Shown here: positions 25,701 to 36,100 of the stretch, piece by piece
How the letters are laid out: every line of letters starts with the position of its first letter
Position numbering within the stretch: position 1 is the first letter of the stretch
From: Nematostella vectensis
Taxonomy: Eukaryota > Cnidaria > Anthozoa > Actiniaria > Edwardsiidae
Direction: 5' to 3'
DNA length: 64,000 nt
Assembly: GCF_932526225.1 (NCBI RefSeq)
Contig: NC_064035.1
Span: forward strand, 10,279,296 to 10,343,295
Position numbers and translations under genes: made by a program
The notes under the pieces: generated by a model
What the model was told of the DNA's origin: nothing
Database searches by the model: none
The model's input: only the letters and a program-made list of their open reading frames with translations

Positions 25701-27372
25701 CTATTTAAAGACGGCTTAGCATTATCTTTAGTCTATTTTGAATCATTACCTCCTTTAGTCTATTAGGCTGGATTTGGGTTGTGGCAGCGGCAGTGTGTGG
25801 TGGGGAGGGAACAAGAGGGGTTGTGTGTCTTTTATAATCATTTTCTCTGAGAGGGGAGTGTCCATAAACTACCCCAAAAATAAACATAGGTGGAAGAAGA
25901 GATACACAACCATTGACCTTTTTTGCCCCTGCCTCCCAAAATTTTGTCTCTGAATTTTGTTTTCTACTACCCCCCTCCCCCCTGCACCCCCCACTATAAG
26001 AACATCTCTATCCCCCATGGAACATCATGGCTTACTAAAAACACATTCGACTTCCGAGAAAAAGGACAATAGTGTAATGTCCATGTAATAAAAAAACATG
26101 ATTATTTATCTATAATATAAGTCTCCTGTCACACAGTTCCCTAAGGTCCCCAACACAGGAAAAATGCATTTTTTTGGTGGCTGCCATTAAAAGCACTTGA
26201 TCCTCAAACATCATTCTCGTTCCCTACCCCTCAAGACTCTTGAGTGGTTTACCTTGCTCCAACAACAAGTTGTTGATTGGCACTGTCTAATAATAAGTTA
26301 CTAAAGTTCTTCACATCGTATTGACTTGAAAACTCAAATCCACCAGACCCAGAAAGCAATTCTGAAAAATAATGAAGATATAAAGACCTTATTAGACAAA
26401 TTAGATCCCAGGACAGATTATGAAAATCAAGTAAAGAAAAAAAACATATAATGTGATCATCATTTTCTTCATTTTTCTGTATAGCAAAAGCAAAAAATAC
26501 CTAGTTTGGTATTTTTATGGCCATAAGTATAGATAATATAAATGTTTTGTTTATACTTTTTCATTAATAAGTTTACAATAATAACAAGGGATAGAATAAT
26601 TTAGTATAAGGGATATAATAATTTAGTATAAAACTGTCATGGCATATGAATTAAGGGAAATCATGGAACAAGAATTTTTAAGTGGGCAAAAACATTTGTA
26701 ACCTTTTTTGTAATGAATTCGAATAGCATTGTAAATTTTACATAGGTGATAACGGTCAGAGGGAGTATCGAGACAGAATGAATGCACGATATATCACACG
26801 ACAAACCACAACAGGAATACCATCCATAAGGAATGCGAATTATGATGACTAAAAACTTCGAAATGTCAAGACACCAAAATAAATGGAAATTGCTTTGCTT
26901 ACAAAGGCGTCTTTAGATAAGAAAGATAACGCGGAGGCCACACGAATAATAAGTCGTGCATCATCACTCAACAGATAGCATCAAATAACCATATTTAATT
27001 TTAGCCAGATTAAGTTCAATTCTACACACAGAAAACTGATCATATGTTCCATGGATAGCATCTTGGCATGATGTTCTCTATTGTACATGTGAATCTACTA
27101 ATGTATTCTAACTTAAATTTTACTTAGGGTAAATTGTGAAGACAAGTCGCTAAGTATTTCTGTTCTTAACTGAATTTGTTAATGTCGTCTAGGGTCTTTC
27201 GTGGTATCAGATATCAAACAGAACCCCAACTAGAGGATATATCTAAATTACATGAGTTTCCGATCGCTTTATTCTTACCTTGGAACGAAGTCACGGCATG
27301 TGAGGAGTTTTTACATGCTTGGCAAGTCCAAACCGCAAGTAAAAATGTCGAGATTCGCAGTAGCAAACCCAT
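12775..27372 (-). CDS. SEMA5: Class-5 semaphorin (sema-PSI-TSP1-TM receptor/guidance protein)
   Basis: Twenty-four coding exons in continuous phase: 27372-27279, 26361-26253, 25625-25580, 25313-25251, 24986-24888, 23707-23587, 22451-22323, 21760-21639, 21396-21285, 20978-20921, 20473-20338, 19878-19691, 19324-19266, 18939-18860, 18468-18418, 18191-18115, 17757-17683, 16985-16936, 16260-16120, 15590-15366, 15040-14870, 14530-14315, 14057-13878, 13139-12775; 988 residues. Exon 1 gives a signal peptide (MGLLLRISTFLLAVWTCQA). The sema domain carries LLLDSANQQLVVGARN, LFTCGTNAY, SFDVGLYVYFFFRE, YSRVARICK and FNKARLNCS. The PSI domain has DPYCGW. Five thrombospondin-type modules follow (WSSWSAW, WTNWAAW, an atypical RYTCKV module, WALWSVW, WDEWSAC), then a Thr-rich linker, one membrane helix (VVGAAIVTGVLCILLCAILA) and about 70 cytoplasmic residues. 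Sema5 proteins act in cell and axon guidance at the plasma membrane, usually through plexins. Vertebrate Sema5 has more TSP modules. Seven splice junctions abut tandem repeats. Confidence 0.94.
13437..13877 (-). repeat. 44-bp minisatellite, about 10 units, copying the donor of semaphorin exon 23
   Basis: On the gene strand each unit reads like CACGTGCAGAGATGTTCTTCT then GTAAGAGTAAGTAGCC. The exon 23 end is ACGTGCAGTACGAGATATGC then TTCT, followed by GTAAGAGTGAGTAGCC. Each unit thus has about 25 bases of exon end, a donor and intron flank. The unit nearest the exon is the most exon-like, and distal units are homogenised. Some units also carry the E-box CACGTG. Confidence 0.88.
15750..16115 (-). 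repeat. Degenerate array copying the donor of semaphorin exon 19
   Basis: On the gene strand, units such as CTTTAGCAATGTATAG before GTAGGCAC and CTTAAGCAATGTACGG recur irregularly. They resemble the exon 19 end CTCAAGGAATGTACAG before GTAAGC. Five to seven decayed copies follow the exon within about 370 bp. Unit lengths vary and the array is older than the other arrays. Confidence 0.65.
16675..16722. repeat. Poly-C and CA microsatellite
   Basis: A C-rich tract with a run of about 17 C passes into a short CA repeat, in the intron between semaphorin exons 18 and 19. Confidence 0.85.
17450..17471. repeat. 22-base poly-G run in semaphorin intron
   Basis: An uninterrupted G homopolymer that would read as poly-C on the gene strand, in the intron between exons 17 and 18. 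Its length is likely unstable and sensitive to sequencing error. Confidence 0.9.
18192..18290 (-). repeat. Two-copy duplication of the acceptor of semaphorin exon 16
   Basis: On the gene strand the true acceptor is TCTCTTTCTTCGTAG before AATGCTGTTTACGTTGC. About 52 bp upstream lies a second copy, TCTCTTTCTTTGTAG before AATGCTCTTTACGTTCAG, both preceded by TGAGATCTCA-type sequence. The upstream copy holds about 18 exon-like bases followed by TGAG and no good donor, so it is a decoy rather than an exon. Confidence 0.85.
19063..19206. mobile_element. MITE with 21-bp perfect terminal inverted repeats
   Basis: The left end 19063-19083 begins AGGCGATTTTGTAAGCTCG and is exactly complementary to the right end 19186-19206, which ends ACAAAATCGCCT. 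The total is 144 bp with no coding potential, in the intron between semaphorin exons 13 and 14. I cannot define a clear target-site duplication. Confidence 0.75.
19415..19690. repeat. CAT/ATC-rich low-complexity tract
   Basis: Degenerate CATCAT, ATCGTC and CACCACC triplets lie in the intron between semaphorin exons 12 and 13, similar in composition to the tract at the window start. It is noncoding. Confidence 0.75.
19879..20090 (-). repeat. About 96-bp units copying the acceptor of semaphorin exon 12
   Basis: On the gene strand the true acceptor is CTTGTCTCATAG before TGTACCGTGAAAAATACC. Upstream copies read CTTGTCCCATAG before TAAACCATGAAAAATAC and CTTATCCCATAG before TGAACCATG. At least two extra partial units follow, starting near 19949 and 20046 on the + strand. 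Each includes about 22 exon-like bases, the AG, and intron with CACGTG motifs. Confidence 0.85.
20612..20905. repeat. GGA-rich (polypurine/polypyrimidine) array
   Basis: GGA and GAG repeats include a higher-order unit of about 58 bp beginning GGGGGTGGAGGATAGAAG, seen three times. It reads as CCTCCT on the semaphorin strand and starts just after the donor of exon 10. The long open frames on both strands are products of the repeat. Confidence 0.9.
21957..22322 (-). repeat. 55-bp minisatellite, about 7 units, copying the donor of semaphorin exon 7
   Basis: On the gene strand each unit holds GACAAGTGGCTCAGTG (or GGCAAGTGGCTTAGTG) followed by GTATGTGCCATTATG. The exon 7 end is GATGACAAGTGGCTCAGTG and its donor is GTATGTGCC. 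The period was checked at 22013 to 22068. The three units closest to the exon keep CTCAGTG and distal ones have CTTAGTG. Confidence 0.93.
23711..23860 (-). repeat. 30-bp minisatellite, 5 units, beside the acceptor of semaphorin exon 6
   Basis: Units start at 23711, 23741, 23771, 23801 and 23831 on the + strand (AAACAGGGACGGATCGGTTA and variants), with a 60-bp alternation. On the gene strand they repeat the pyrimidine tract CCGTCCCTGTTT that precedes the exon 6 acceptor, but the AG occurs only in the real site. The period is a multiple of three and the array is open in the exon 6 frame. Confidence 0.88.
25626..25707 (-). repeat. Single extra copy of the acceptor of semaphorin exon 3
   Basis: The true junction is TTTTTTATAG before AAACCTTATTATACAGATTG. 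About 65 bp upstream on the gene strand lies AAATAGAAACCTTATTACAG, then a GTTGATGTAGG-like sequence, a diverged duplicate of the acceptor and about 30 bases of exon start. It contains a stop in frame, so it is a pseudo-exon start. Confidence 0.7.
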
Positions 27373-29878
27373 CTATGTAGTTAGCTGTCAATAAAAACAA
27401 ATCATATCTAGTCATTGAGCCCATTGGGCTATTCTACGAGGACTGTGAGTGGATGTGTCGTCGTTGAACCATGAAAAAACAAAGAAATCTGTTTTTTTTT
27501 AATCGAGCGGAAGTTCGAGCTAGCGGGGAAAAAGGTGTAATAACTAAACTATTTCCAACGGTGAAGCTGAACATGCTCTTGAGTTTAAGTCCTTAGAAGG
27601 AAGAGTGTGGTTAAAATGGATTTTCCTGCGGCTAAAAAGCTATCGAGTTGGAGCATATTCCTAAGAACTAACTCTACACATTTAAACGCAAACTCACACA
27701 CTAAGCTTCAAAACGTGTCTCGTTTAGTATGTCTAGTATTTTGTAGTGTTCTATGTAACTAAAATGTGTTATTTAGTCGGTTTCGTTTGAGTCGGTCTCC
27801 TAGACGAATTAGATATTTCTAGCAGTCATAAACTCTTTGTTTTCTCAAAGCTTACGCTATGAAAATAGCAAAAAATCTGCTAACACCTCGCTAGTGTACC
27901 CCGCCACCAAAGTCCCTTTCTATAGCGAAGCCATTTTACCGCCATTGAACGTAAATAATAGCGCTCATAAAGCATCATTCGACATAGAAGTGTTAAAACC
28001 CAAGAAATTCTATAGCTGGTCACTTACAAAGGCCCAAGTATAAAGGTCTTGGCTTGCAAAGGTGTCCACTTCAACTCATTTTGTAGCAATTCTTCAAATG
28101 TTGTTCCATTTACTCCGGCCACACAGAACAAAACACATCGGAACTCGAGCTGAAAAGCACAAACTTTTTTCTTGATATCCTCGCCCTAAAATCACCCCAA
28201 ATTACATCTTATTATTGAAAATCCAGCGTAAATTTGTGATCTTTCTCGATTGGTAAAACGCCGATGACACTTTAGCAGATACACGAGACGCGATGAAGAC
28301 GTAGGACAGATTAAATTGCAGAAAACACTCCTTTCATGCACGCATTGGTCGTTTCCTCAACAAGTCTAGCCAGTTGTGCAATTCCGAAACGTATGGATCG
28401 CGTCCCTAGCTGTGTATGTTACTGGATTCTCCTTTCGCCACTTAACCAAGACCAACAGTGCATCCAATGTAAATACAAATTCAGCCCAGGTCCCGTGGGA
28501 ATTCGTTAATTGACAAGCTAATTGAACTTCGTATATATTATGCGTTTCCACGCGCCAATACGAGTACGTGTTTCCGGTAGTTTGTGAATTTATAATTTCG
28601 CACTATAAGGTACCCGTTCAATGGCAAAATGTATCGTTGTTTTGTCTACAAGGAAACTATTTCTTTTTATAACCGACTTGTCTCCCAGCAATACTTTAGA
28701 GTTTGCCAAAGTTTTATGCACTGTCGGATTCCGGAACTGAGACTTTAATCTTGTTCGGCTAGAAAAAACGAAGAAAAATAAAGAAAAAAAAGTTAAAGCA
28801 AATTAAAATTCTTACCAAGTTGTTGTTAATAATTTCGCTCTGTGTTTTTATGATTACTTATGATGAATCGATCGTCTTCGTTTTACGTTCGGTCAGGTAT
28901 ATTGTTCTCGTCGTTATTGACGTACAAATATAGTACAGTTTGTTTGTACGTGCAAGGGGTGTATCAACTTCTACTCCCCGTCTCGCAGAGAGCAATATCC
29001 TTGAATATCGAAATCCTCCTTCCCCTCCGCTGCAAGAGGGTGAGTTAGTCAGTGATATAGGTCTCTCATGTCATATATACCGAAAAAAAAAACTGATTCG
29101 GGTATAATTTTTTTCGGGGAGTTTACGAAATCTCATTTTCGAATTTCAGATTCTGATGGGGAGACCTGAATTAGCACGATTCTGATATTTCATTTGGGGG
29201 ACCTGAATTAGCACGAAATGTTATTCGTGGTAAACGGTTGGCGATTACATAAAATAACCATTCGCCTGTGAAAATAAACGTGATAAAATAAGAAAATAAC
29301 AATAATAATAAGATAGTCTTACATATTAATGTTTGGCTAACAATTTTTAGCAATGTTTCAAAGGGTGTTAACAGGACCGGGCTTATATGCGCTTGGGTGT
29401 TCCAGGGTGCTTAGGACTTTGGATGGCATGACACTAAAAATGGGACAGTGGTATCATGCTAGTTGTGACTTTAGCCTGTTTAGAGGACGCAACACTGCTA
29501 ATAATTCGGAATTATAAGTCCCTTAAAATGTCTGCCATGACATACTTTTTGTCCATAGAAAAATACACAGCCATTTTTGATAGTCCTAACGTGCACATTT
29601 CTTACAAGAGTCGGGCCGTCCCTAATGAGACTTTTTCCTCGCTAAGGTTTCCATTCACCAGATTCATAGTTTTATCTAGCAGTCTGGGTCCGCTAAGTTT
29701 GCTTAAAAGGCGTGTGTGACGCTAAAGAGCGGCTGCTAAGAAGACTAGGGCCGGCGGGGAGCCTTGAAAATAACTAAGAGTGTTGTACTGACAAAATGGG
29801 CTCAATATATTGACACTGAGAAGCACTGCATCTATGCCAAATCGTTGATAGACGATACTCTCCCACCCCCCACCCCCC

Positions 29879-29912
<34 letters not shown>

Positions 29913-31577
29913 TCCCCTGGCAACCCCCATTCCTCTCATGGCTCTCGTAAGTCTGTAAAAGCCTCGTAAACGGCTGACGCAAAACGAGGCTCAAGTACAA
30001 CTGCCGCCGCTCTGTCTCGCGGTTTGCATCGCATGCTCGAGTCTTCTAAAAACAAGAATACAAAACACCGCAGGGCGAACATCACTCATAGATGAGTCTA
30101 CACCTGCTCGGCCTAATTCATTAATCTTACTTACTTCATGCCAGAAGAGTCCTTGTCATTGCCAAATATGGAACACTAAGCGATTTCGGTTTATATCAGT
30201 AAGACATCCGAAATTTCATTTACGTTGATTCCAATTTTTTTTAGTTTTGGTGTCGGACTTCCTGTTATATTTTGAAACTGAATTTTCCTGCTATAAGTTG
30301 AAAGTGCTAAACAAATAATGTAAACTAGGTTATAGATGGGATGATTATTCACCCATTTATGCATTCTAAAAGTTAAAAAAAATGTCACTTTTCAAATAAG
30401 GCAATCACGGTATGCCCATTTAAAGAAATAAAGTTGAAATAAACCTTCTTCAACGATACCCACTATTAACACCAATATTTTTTACTAAAAAAATTCCCTG
30501 TTACCAATGACGTCATCACTAGTTGAAAAATCACTAATTCATTATACCGCCCCTATTGGATAGAAGCCCGAATTATTCTAAATAAATATTTATGCAAAAT
30601 CAGGCATTTATGATATCATAATTTTAAATGCGAGCAGTGAGCACTTCTGACAAACGTGTGTTTCGAGCATAGTTTTATGATCGCAGCTAGAAACTCTTGT
30701 AAAAAGATAAAGTCTTAGTCATCCTTTGTTTTTGACAGGGGCTAGGGACTTGTATTTTCCATGTGTATTTTCCCTACTAAGCCGGGGGTGGGTTGGGGGG
30801 GGGATTGTGCTCTACTGCTCTCCACCCGTGTTAGCTACGACCCTAGCAATAATAGACATCTGCTTTCTTTTGCCGTATAATACTTTAAACCCAGAGTTCC
30901 GGAGTTAGGGGTAGCCTTAGTCGCCTCGCGCGTAAAAATAATGAGGCAAAAAATTATAAGTGATGAACATTTTTTTTAATGATCTCTTCAACTTTTTTAG
31001 AGTCTCGAAAATTTGCAGCCAACTTTTGAGCACTGTTGCTTCTAGCCACCGGGTAACCGACTATTTTATTCAAAATAAAAATTACAAATCAAGATCATGC
31101 TATAATCACTTTAGATTTATCTTGTTATGCACAAACGCGGAAAAGGATACAACATTTTACATGACACAGACATGTAATATGTACCGTAACACGACAAATA
31201 AAAATATCGAAATTGCCGCAAAAGGTTAATAAGCAGCAGCTGCTAACAGAAACAAGCTTCCTGTACAAACACGAGTTCAAGAGATTTTCACGGAGGTTAT
31301 CTTGTCCTAAGAACAAGGCCCTTTGTTGGATAACGTTTCCCTGGTCTCAACAAAGAAATTTGAATGTCTTGTTCACATCATTGTGTTATAAGTGTTTTGA
31401 GATTGTAAAATTGATACTGATATGCAGAAGTTTATATTTTTGCGCGCGGTAATTTTCACAAACCCTATTACTGTCTAAAGTAGTAGTCCTGACTATAGTT
31501 ATTCCTTTTTTTAACGTACTAGAATAAAAACCGAGGGTTGGGTTACCCTGTGGCTTTAAGTTCTTCTCGGATTCAAA
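27373..31577. other. Divergent intergenic region between the semaphorin and JmjC genes
   Basis: The region should contain the semaphorin promoter and 5' UTR and the JmjC promoter. A good donor (GTAAGAATTT on the - strand, near 28817) could end a noncoding first exon of the semaphorin gene. Other content is AT-rich sequence, a short repeat of ACCTGAATTAGCACGA near 29165 and 29210, and a 30-base C run at 29881-29910. I see no supported coding exon. Confidence 0.5.
29881..29910. repeat. 30-base poly-C run
   Basis: This is the longest homopolymer in the window, preceded by CCACCCCCCACCCCCCAC. Runs of this kind can form i-motif or G-quadruplex structures. Its true length in the genome is uncertain. 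Confidence 0.9.
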
Positions 31578-32474
31578 ATGGCGGGCGCTGCAGACCCACC
31601 TAGTCTGGAAAAGCAAGTAGGTCTTCGTCCCTTACCCGTAAAGGTTTTGGAAAGCATTAGCCCTGACATTTTTAACCATTTTTTCAGAAGTAGAGCTCCA
31701 GTAGTATTTAAAGGTTTTGTAAAGGCTTGGAAACCCTGCCAAATGTGGACTCCGCTATATTTGAAAACACGCCTGGGAGAGACTTGCCAAACATTATCTG
31801 TTATGGTCTCCCACGACAACGAACGCTTTGTGGATAACAATGACTTTACATCAAGGAAAATGCTCACTGCTGAAGAGATGATTAATGCAGTGTTTGAAAG
31901 TAATCTTAACAACAGACCCGAAAATCAGAGACTGTATTTCAGATCGTCTTCAATGCCAACTGCTCTTCACAATGATATCTGCATCGATTCTCAAATGCGC
32001 GAACTTTTCGACAAAGTCTCTCCGATCGTAGCCACAGAATCCGGAGACGATGAAAACAATTTTGAGCAGTTTGTCTCAGCCATTTTTCGACAACATACAA
32101 CCCAATTATGGGTAGGAACCGCAGGAAACATTACCCCATTGCACTATGATAGAAACCATGGACTCCTTATGCAAATACGAGGTCAAAAAAAGATCATACT
32201 ATTTTCAACTGAAGATACCAATTTTCTCTATCCATTTCCTGGCTACTCAGAAAAATCGCACATCAGCAAAGTTAATCTAAGGGATGTTAATGTTAATGTC
32301 TTTCCTAAGTTCGTCGAAACACAACCTTACTGCTGTTTAATCAATAAAGGTGACATGTTGTATATTCCGCCATTTTGGTGGCATGACGTGACGTCATTGG
32401 ATAATTGTGTTTCTGTCACGCTATCATGGGACATCTCAGGCCTTCATGAAATCCCACTACAAATGCTTCGATAA
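31578..32474 (+). CDS. JmjC/cupin-8 family 2-oxoglutarate Fe(II) oxygenase, intronless
   Basis: A single open frame of 298 residues starts at an ATG (MAGAADPPSLEKQ). The jelly-roll core shows the iron triad His189, Asp191 (TPLHYDRNHG) and His269 (IPPFWWHDV), with GQKKIILFS supplying a likely 2-oxoglutarate-binding Lys at 204-205. Length and motifs fit the small JmjC hydroxylases such as JMJD5, TYW5 and HIF1AN-like proteins, which hydroxylate proteins or tRNA rather than demethylate histones. I cannot tell which subgroup or substrate applies. There is no signal peptide or membrane segment, so it is probably cytosolic or nuclear. It has no introns while every neighbour has many, which suggests a retrocopy or ancestral intron loss; the intact triad argues it is active. 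Downstream ATTAAA near 32574 may serve polyadenylation. Confidence 0.9.
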   Translation: MAGAADPPSLEKQVGLRPLPVKVLESISPDIFNHFFRSRAPVVFKGFVKAWKPCQMWTPLYLKTRLGETCQTLSVMVSHDNERFVDNNDFTSRKMLTAEEMINAVFESNLNNRPENQRLYFRSSSMPTALHNDICIDSQMRELFDKVSPIVATESGDDENNFEQFVSAIFRQHTTQLWVGTAGNITPLHYDRNHGLLMQIRGQKKIILFSTEDTNFLYPFPGYSEKSHISKVNLRDVNVNVFPKFVETQPYCCLINKGDMLYIPPFWWHDVTSLDNCVSVTLSWDISGLHEIPLQMLR

Positions 32475-33132
32475 CGTTGAAACAATAGTTTTCCCAAGAA
32501 CCACAGGATTATAATCTCCCCTTCAAGTTTGAGTTTTAGTGACCTTTATTTTAAATGAGTTCTTTTTTTCCCAAATTAAAGATTACAAAGTAAGAGCTCC
32601 CTTTAATTGAGAGCTTAAAGCACACTAGGTAGCATAAACACATTGGCACCAGTTGGGCCAAGATGGGTTGCTATCACAGTCTATTACCCGTACTTGAGTG
32701 ATATTGTGGTGTATTCTTATTTTTATTAAATATTTTGAAAGCCCATGACAGGGTTTTCCGTCAACACTAGACAATCTTTATCTTTATTTAATGTGTATAA
32801 TAATAGCGAATAAAATAGTGGGTGCAATAGCTATTGAATAGCTTTCTTGGAAAACCTTAACATCTTAGCTCAGAAAAATGGTGCTGAAAATCAATTGTTT
32901 TGACTTTTTTCCTTGGCTTTCTTTAAGTAAAAACTGATATTAGCAACATAGCAACCTCAATTACGCTAATTAGACGGTGAAAACAACAAAAAATATTTGA
33001 GGGGATATTATAGCCACTGTCTACAAAAAAACGGGTCAAATATCGCTGTTTTCTTTTGTTTGACGTTTTTCCAGGGGAGTTTCGTCTTTTTTCTTCTTGC
33101 GGCAATTATAAAGTGTTGCTGTTCTACTCCTG
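32475..33132. other. Short convergent spacer after the JmjC gene
   Basis: AT-rich 3' flank lies between the JmjC stop and the stop of the oppositely oriented Link/lectin gene. No coding signal or repeat is seen. Confidence 0.6.
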
Positions 33133-36100
33133 TTACGGCAGACTTTTCTCGCAGACAAAGGGAAGCTTGTGATCTTCAGAGTCAGGCATGTCAACGAGCC
33201 TACCGGTTACTATAGCAACAGCTCCCAGAGGTCCTGCCGAAGCTGGTGCACCTGCATTCCACTGCTGTGGTGTCGTGGTAAGATTATTATAGCTCCACGT
33301 CCATGCTTCACCAGTCTGTCAAAACAAAAACAGACACACAAATAGTTGCTTTGAGTTGTCGGGGGCGGACTGATCAAGCCCGTAAGAAACACAAAATGTT
33401 AATAAAATGTTGTACGAGTTATCTCGGGTGTTCAGGATTGGAATGATCTGGCCTGTTACAAACGCACAAAGCGTTATTTGGAGTTATTGGGGATTCTTGG
33501 TTAGATGATCAGGCCCGTAGAATAGCAATACATTATGAGGAGGGGGGGGGGGGGGGCTCTGGCATTGGGCATGTCAGCTTCATTTGCATGAAAAGTTATA
33601 ATCATTATAGCTTTTCATGCAAATGAAGCTGACATGCCCGAGTTTTTGCAAACCTTTCGAAGTCCTACAAAGATGTGTGAGATGTTGCTGTTCAGGGTCG
33701 GCACGTGATAGCGTACAAAATCAAGCTTGTCAATGGAGTTGAACACGCCCATGACACCACCGTGCACGTGACACACACGTGATGCTTCCGCCCAGCGTAC
33801 ATGGCTATCCAGGAAAAAGCGGTAACACTTGTCTAAGTTTTGGTACCAGCCCTCCTCGTTGCAGTTGTCTGTCAAAAATACATGTCAGTTGTTGATAAGT
33901 CAAGTTAGGTAATAATGCTATCAATGCTTGCGTAGTAAGGGCAGGCCTAGGAAGCTTGTCCCCTTACAGGAATACCTTTGTTGAATTTACCCCTTCCCGC
34001 CGTAAGGCCTGGATTTGTTTCTAAACCATGGATAATGAAGCCCTTTATATTTCATACTGCCATTCATTTGTCGGAACTGGTCCGGCCACCAGCTTCTACC
34101 GGCGCGATGGGGTGGTTGTAGAGGACGCGCAACATCCCCCACACCTCCCTGCCCAGTTTTTGTTTAGAAAATGTTAAAATGTTTCAGGCCCTCCTACCCC
34201 TCTTATAAGGTAATTCTGTCTAACGTGCCTGTATCCTCCTGTCCCTTGTTGATATTTGTCAACGCACCTGTTTCCCTGTAGCAGAAAGCATTAGACTTGC
34301 CGGTCACTGTAGAGACTTCTAATTGTTTGTGAACTTTTGCTGTGCTTAGGCAGTCGCCAGAAGGATTACGTATAGGCAGGACGACGATGCCATCGGCAAC
34401 CCACCCCCACCTGTTGTGCAAACAAACGGTGTTATTGGGGACTTGGATCACCTTCTGGCTTCCGTCAATCAAAATCTTTAAATCCTTTCTATTAGCGCTT
34501 CTGGAATGCCCTTCAACACGCCCCTTCTGCGCAAGGCATTGACCAAGCAAAAAGCACCAAATGTTATTTTGAATGACGGAAGTCAGAAAGTGGTTAAGCG
34601 GTTGGAAATTGTAGACGAAAGTTCGCAGCATATTGAAAATCACTGTAATATATCGACGTGGAAGTCACAGTAAGTAATATATCAACGTGGAAGTCACAGT
34701 AAGTAATATATCAACGTGGAAGTCACAGTTAGTAATATTTCTACGTGGAAGTCACAGTAAGTATTATATCAACGTGGAAGTCACAGTAAGTAATATATCT
34801 ACGTGGAAGTCACAGTAAGTAATATATCAAAGTGAAAGTCACAGTAAGTAATATATCAACGTGGAAGTCACAGTAAGTAATATATCAACGTGGAAGTCAC
34901 AGTAAGTAATATATCGACGTGGAAGTCACAGTAAGTAATATATCTACGTGGAAGTCACAGTAAGTAATATATCAAAGTGAAAGTCACAGTAAGTAATATA
35001 TCAACGTGGAAGTCACAGTAAGTAATATATCAAAGTGAAAGTCACAGTAAGTAATATATCAACGTGGAAGTCACAGTAAGTAATATATCTACGTGGAAGT
35101 CACAGTAAGTGATAATCATATCAACGTGGAAGTCACAGTAAGTAATATATCAACGTGAAAATCACAGTAAGTAATATATCAACGTGGAAGTCACAGTAAG
35201 TAATATATCAACGTGGAAGTCACAGTAAGTAATATATCAACGTGGAAGTCACAGTAAGTAATATATCAACGTGGAAGTCACAGTAAGTATTATATCGACG
35301 TGGAAGTCACAGTAAGTAATATATCAACGTGGAAGTCACAGTAAGTAATATATCAACGTGGAAGTCACAGTAAGTAATATATCAACGTGGAAGTCACAGT
35401 AAGTAATATATCAACGTGGAAGTCACAGTCAGTAATATTTCTACGTGGAAGTCACAGTAAGTATTATATCAACGTGGAAGTCACAGTAAGTGATAATCAT
35501 ATCAACGTGGAAGTCACAGTAAGTAATATATCAACGTGAAAATCACAGTAAGTAATAATCATATCAACGTGGAAGTCACAGTAAGTAATATATCAACGTG
35601 GAAGTCACAGTAAGTAATATATCTACGTGGAAGTCACAGTAAGTAATAATCATATCAACGTGGAAGTCACAGTAAGTAATATATCAACGTGAAAGTCACA
35701 GTAAGTATTATATCAACGTGGAAGTCACAGTAAGTAATATATCAACGTGGAAGTCACAGTAAGTAAAATATCGACGTGGAAGTCACAGTAAGTAATATAT
35801 CAACGTGGGAGTCACAGTAAGTAATATATCAACGTGGAAGTCACAGTAAGTAATATATCAACGTGGAAGTCACAGTAAGTAATATATCAACGTGGAAGTC
35901 ACAGTCAGTAAAATATCGACGTGGAAGTCACAGTAAGCAATATATCAACGTGGAAGTCACAGTTAGTAATATTTCTACGTGGAAGTCACAGTAAGTATTA
36001 TATCAACGTGGAAGTCACAGTAAGTAATATATCAACGTGGAAGTCACAGTAAGTAATATATCAACGTGAAAATCACAGTAAGTAATATATCTACGTGGAA

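Noticed and set aside
27176..27394. 72-residue + strand frame
   Set aside because: It is antisense to semaphorin exon 1, whose signal peptide, donor and phase all fit.
29171..29353. Hydrophobic - strand frame as semaphorin signal peptide
   Set aside because: It has only a poor donor, while 27372-27279 gives a classic signal peptide and the exact phase needed for exon 2.
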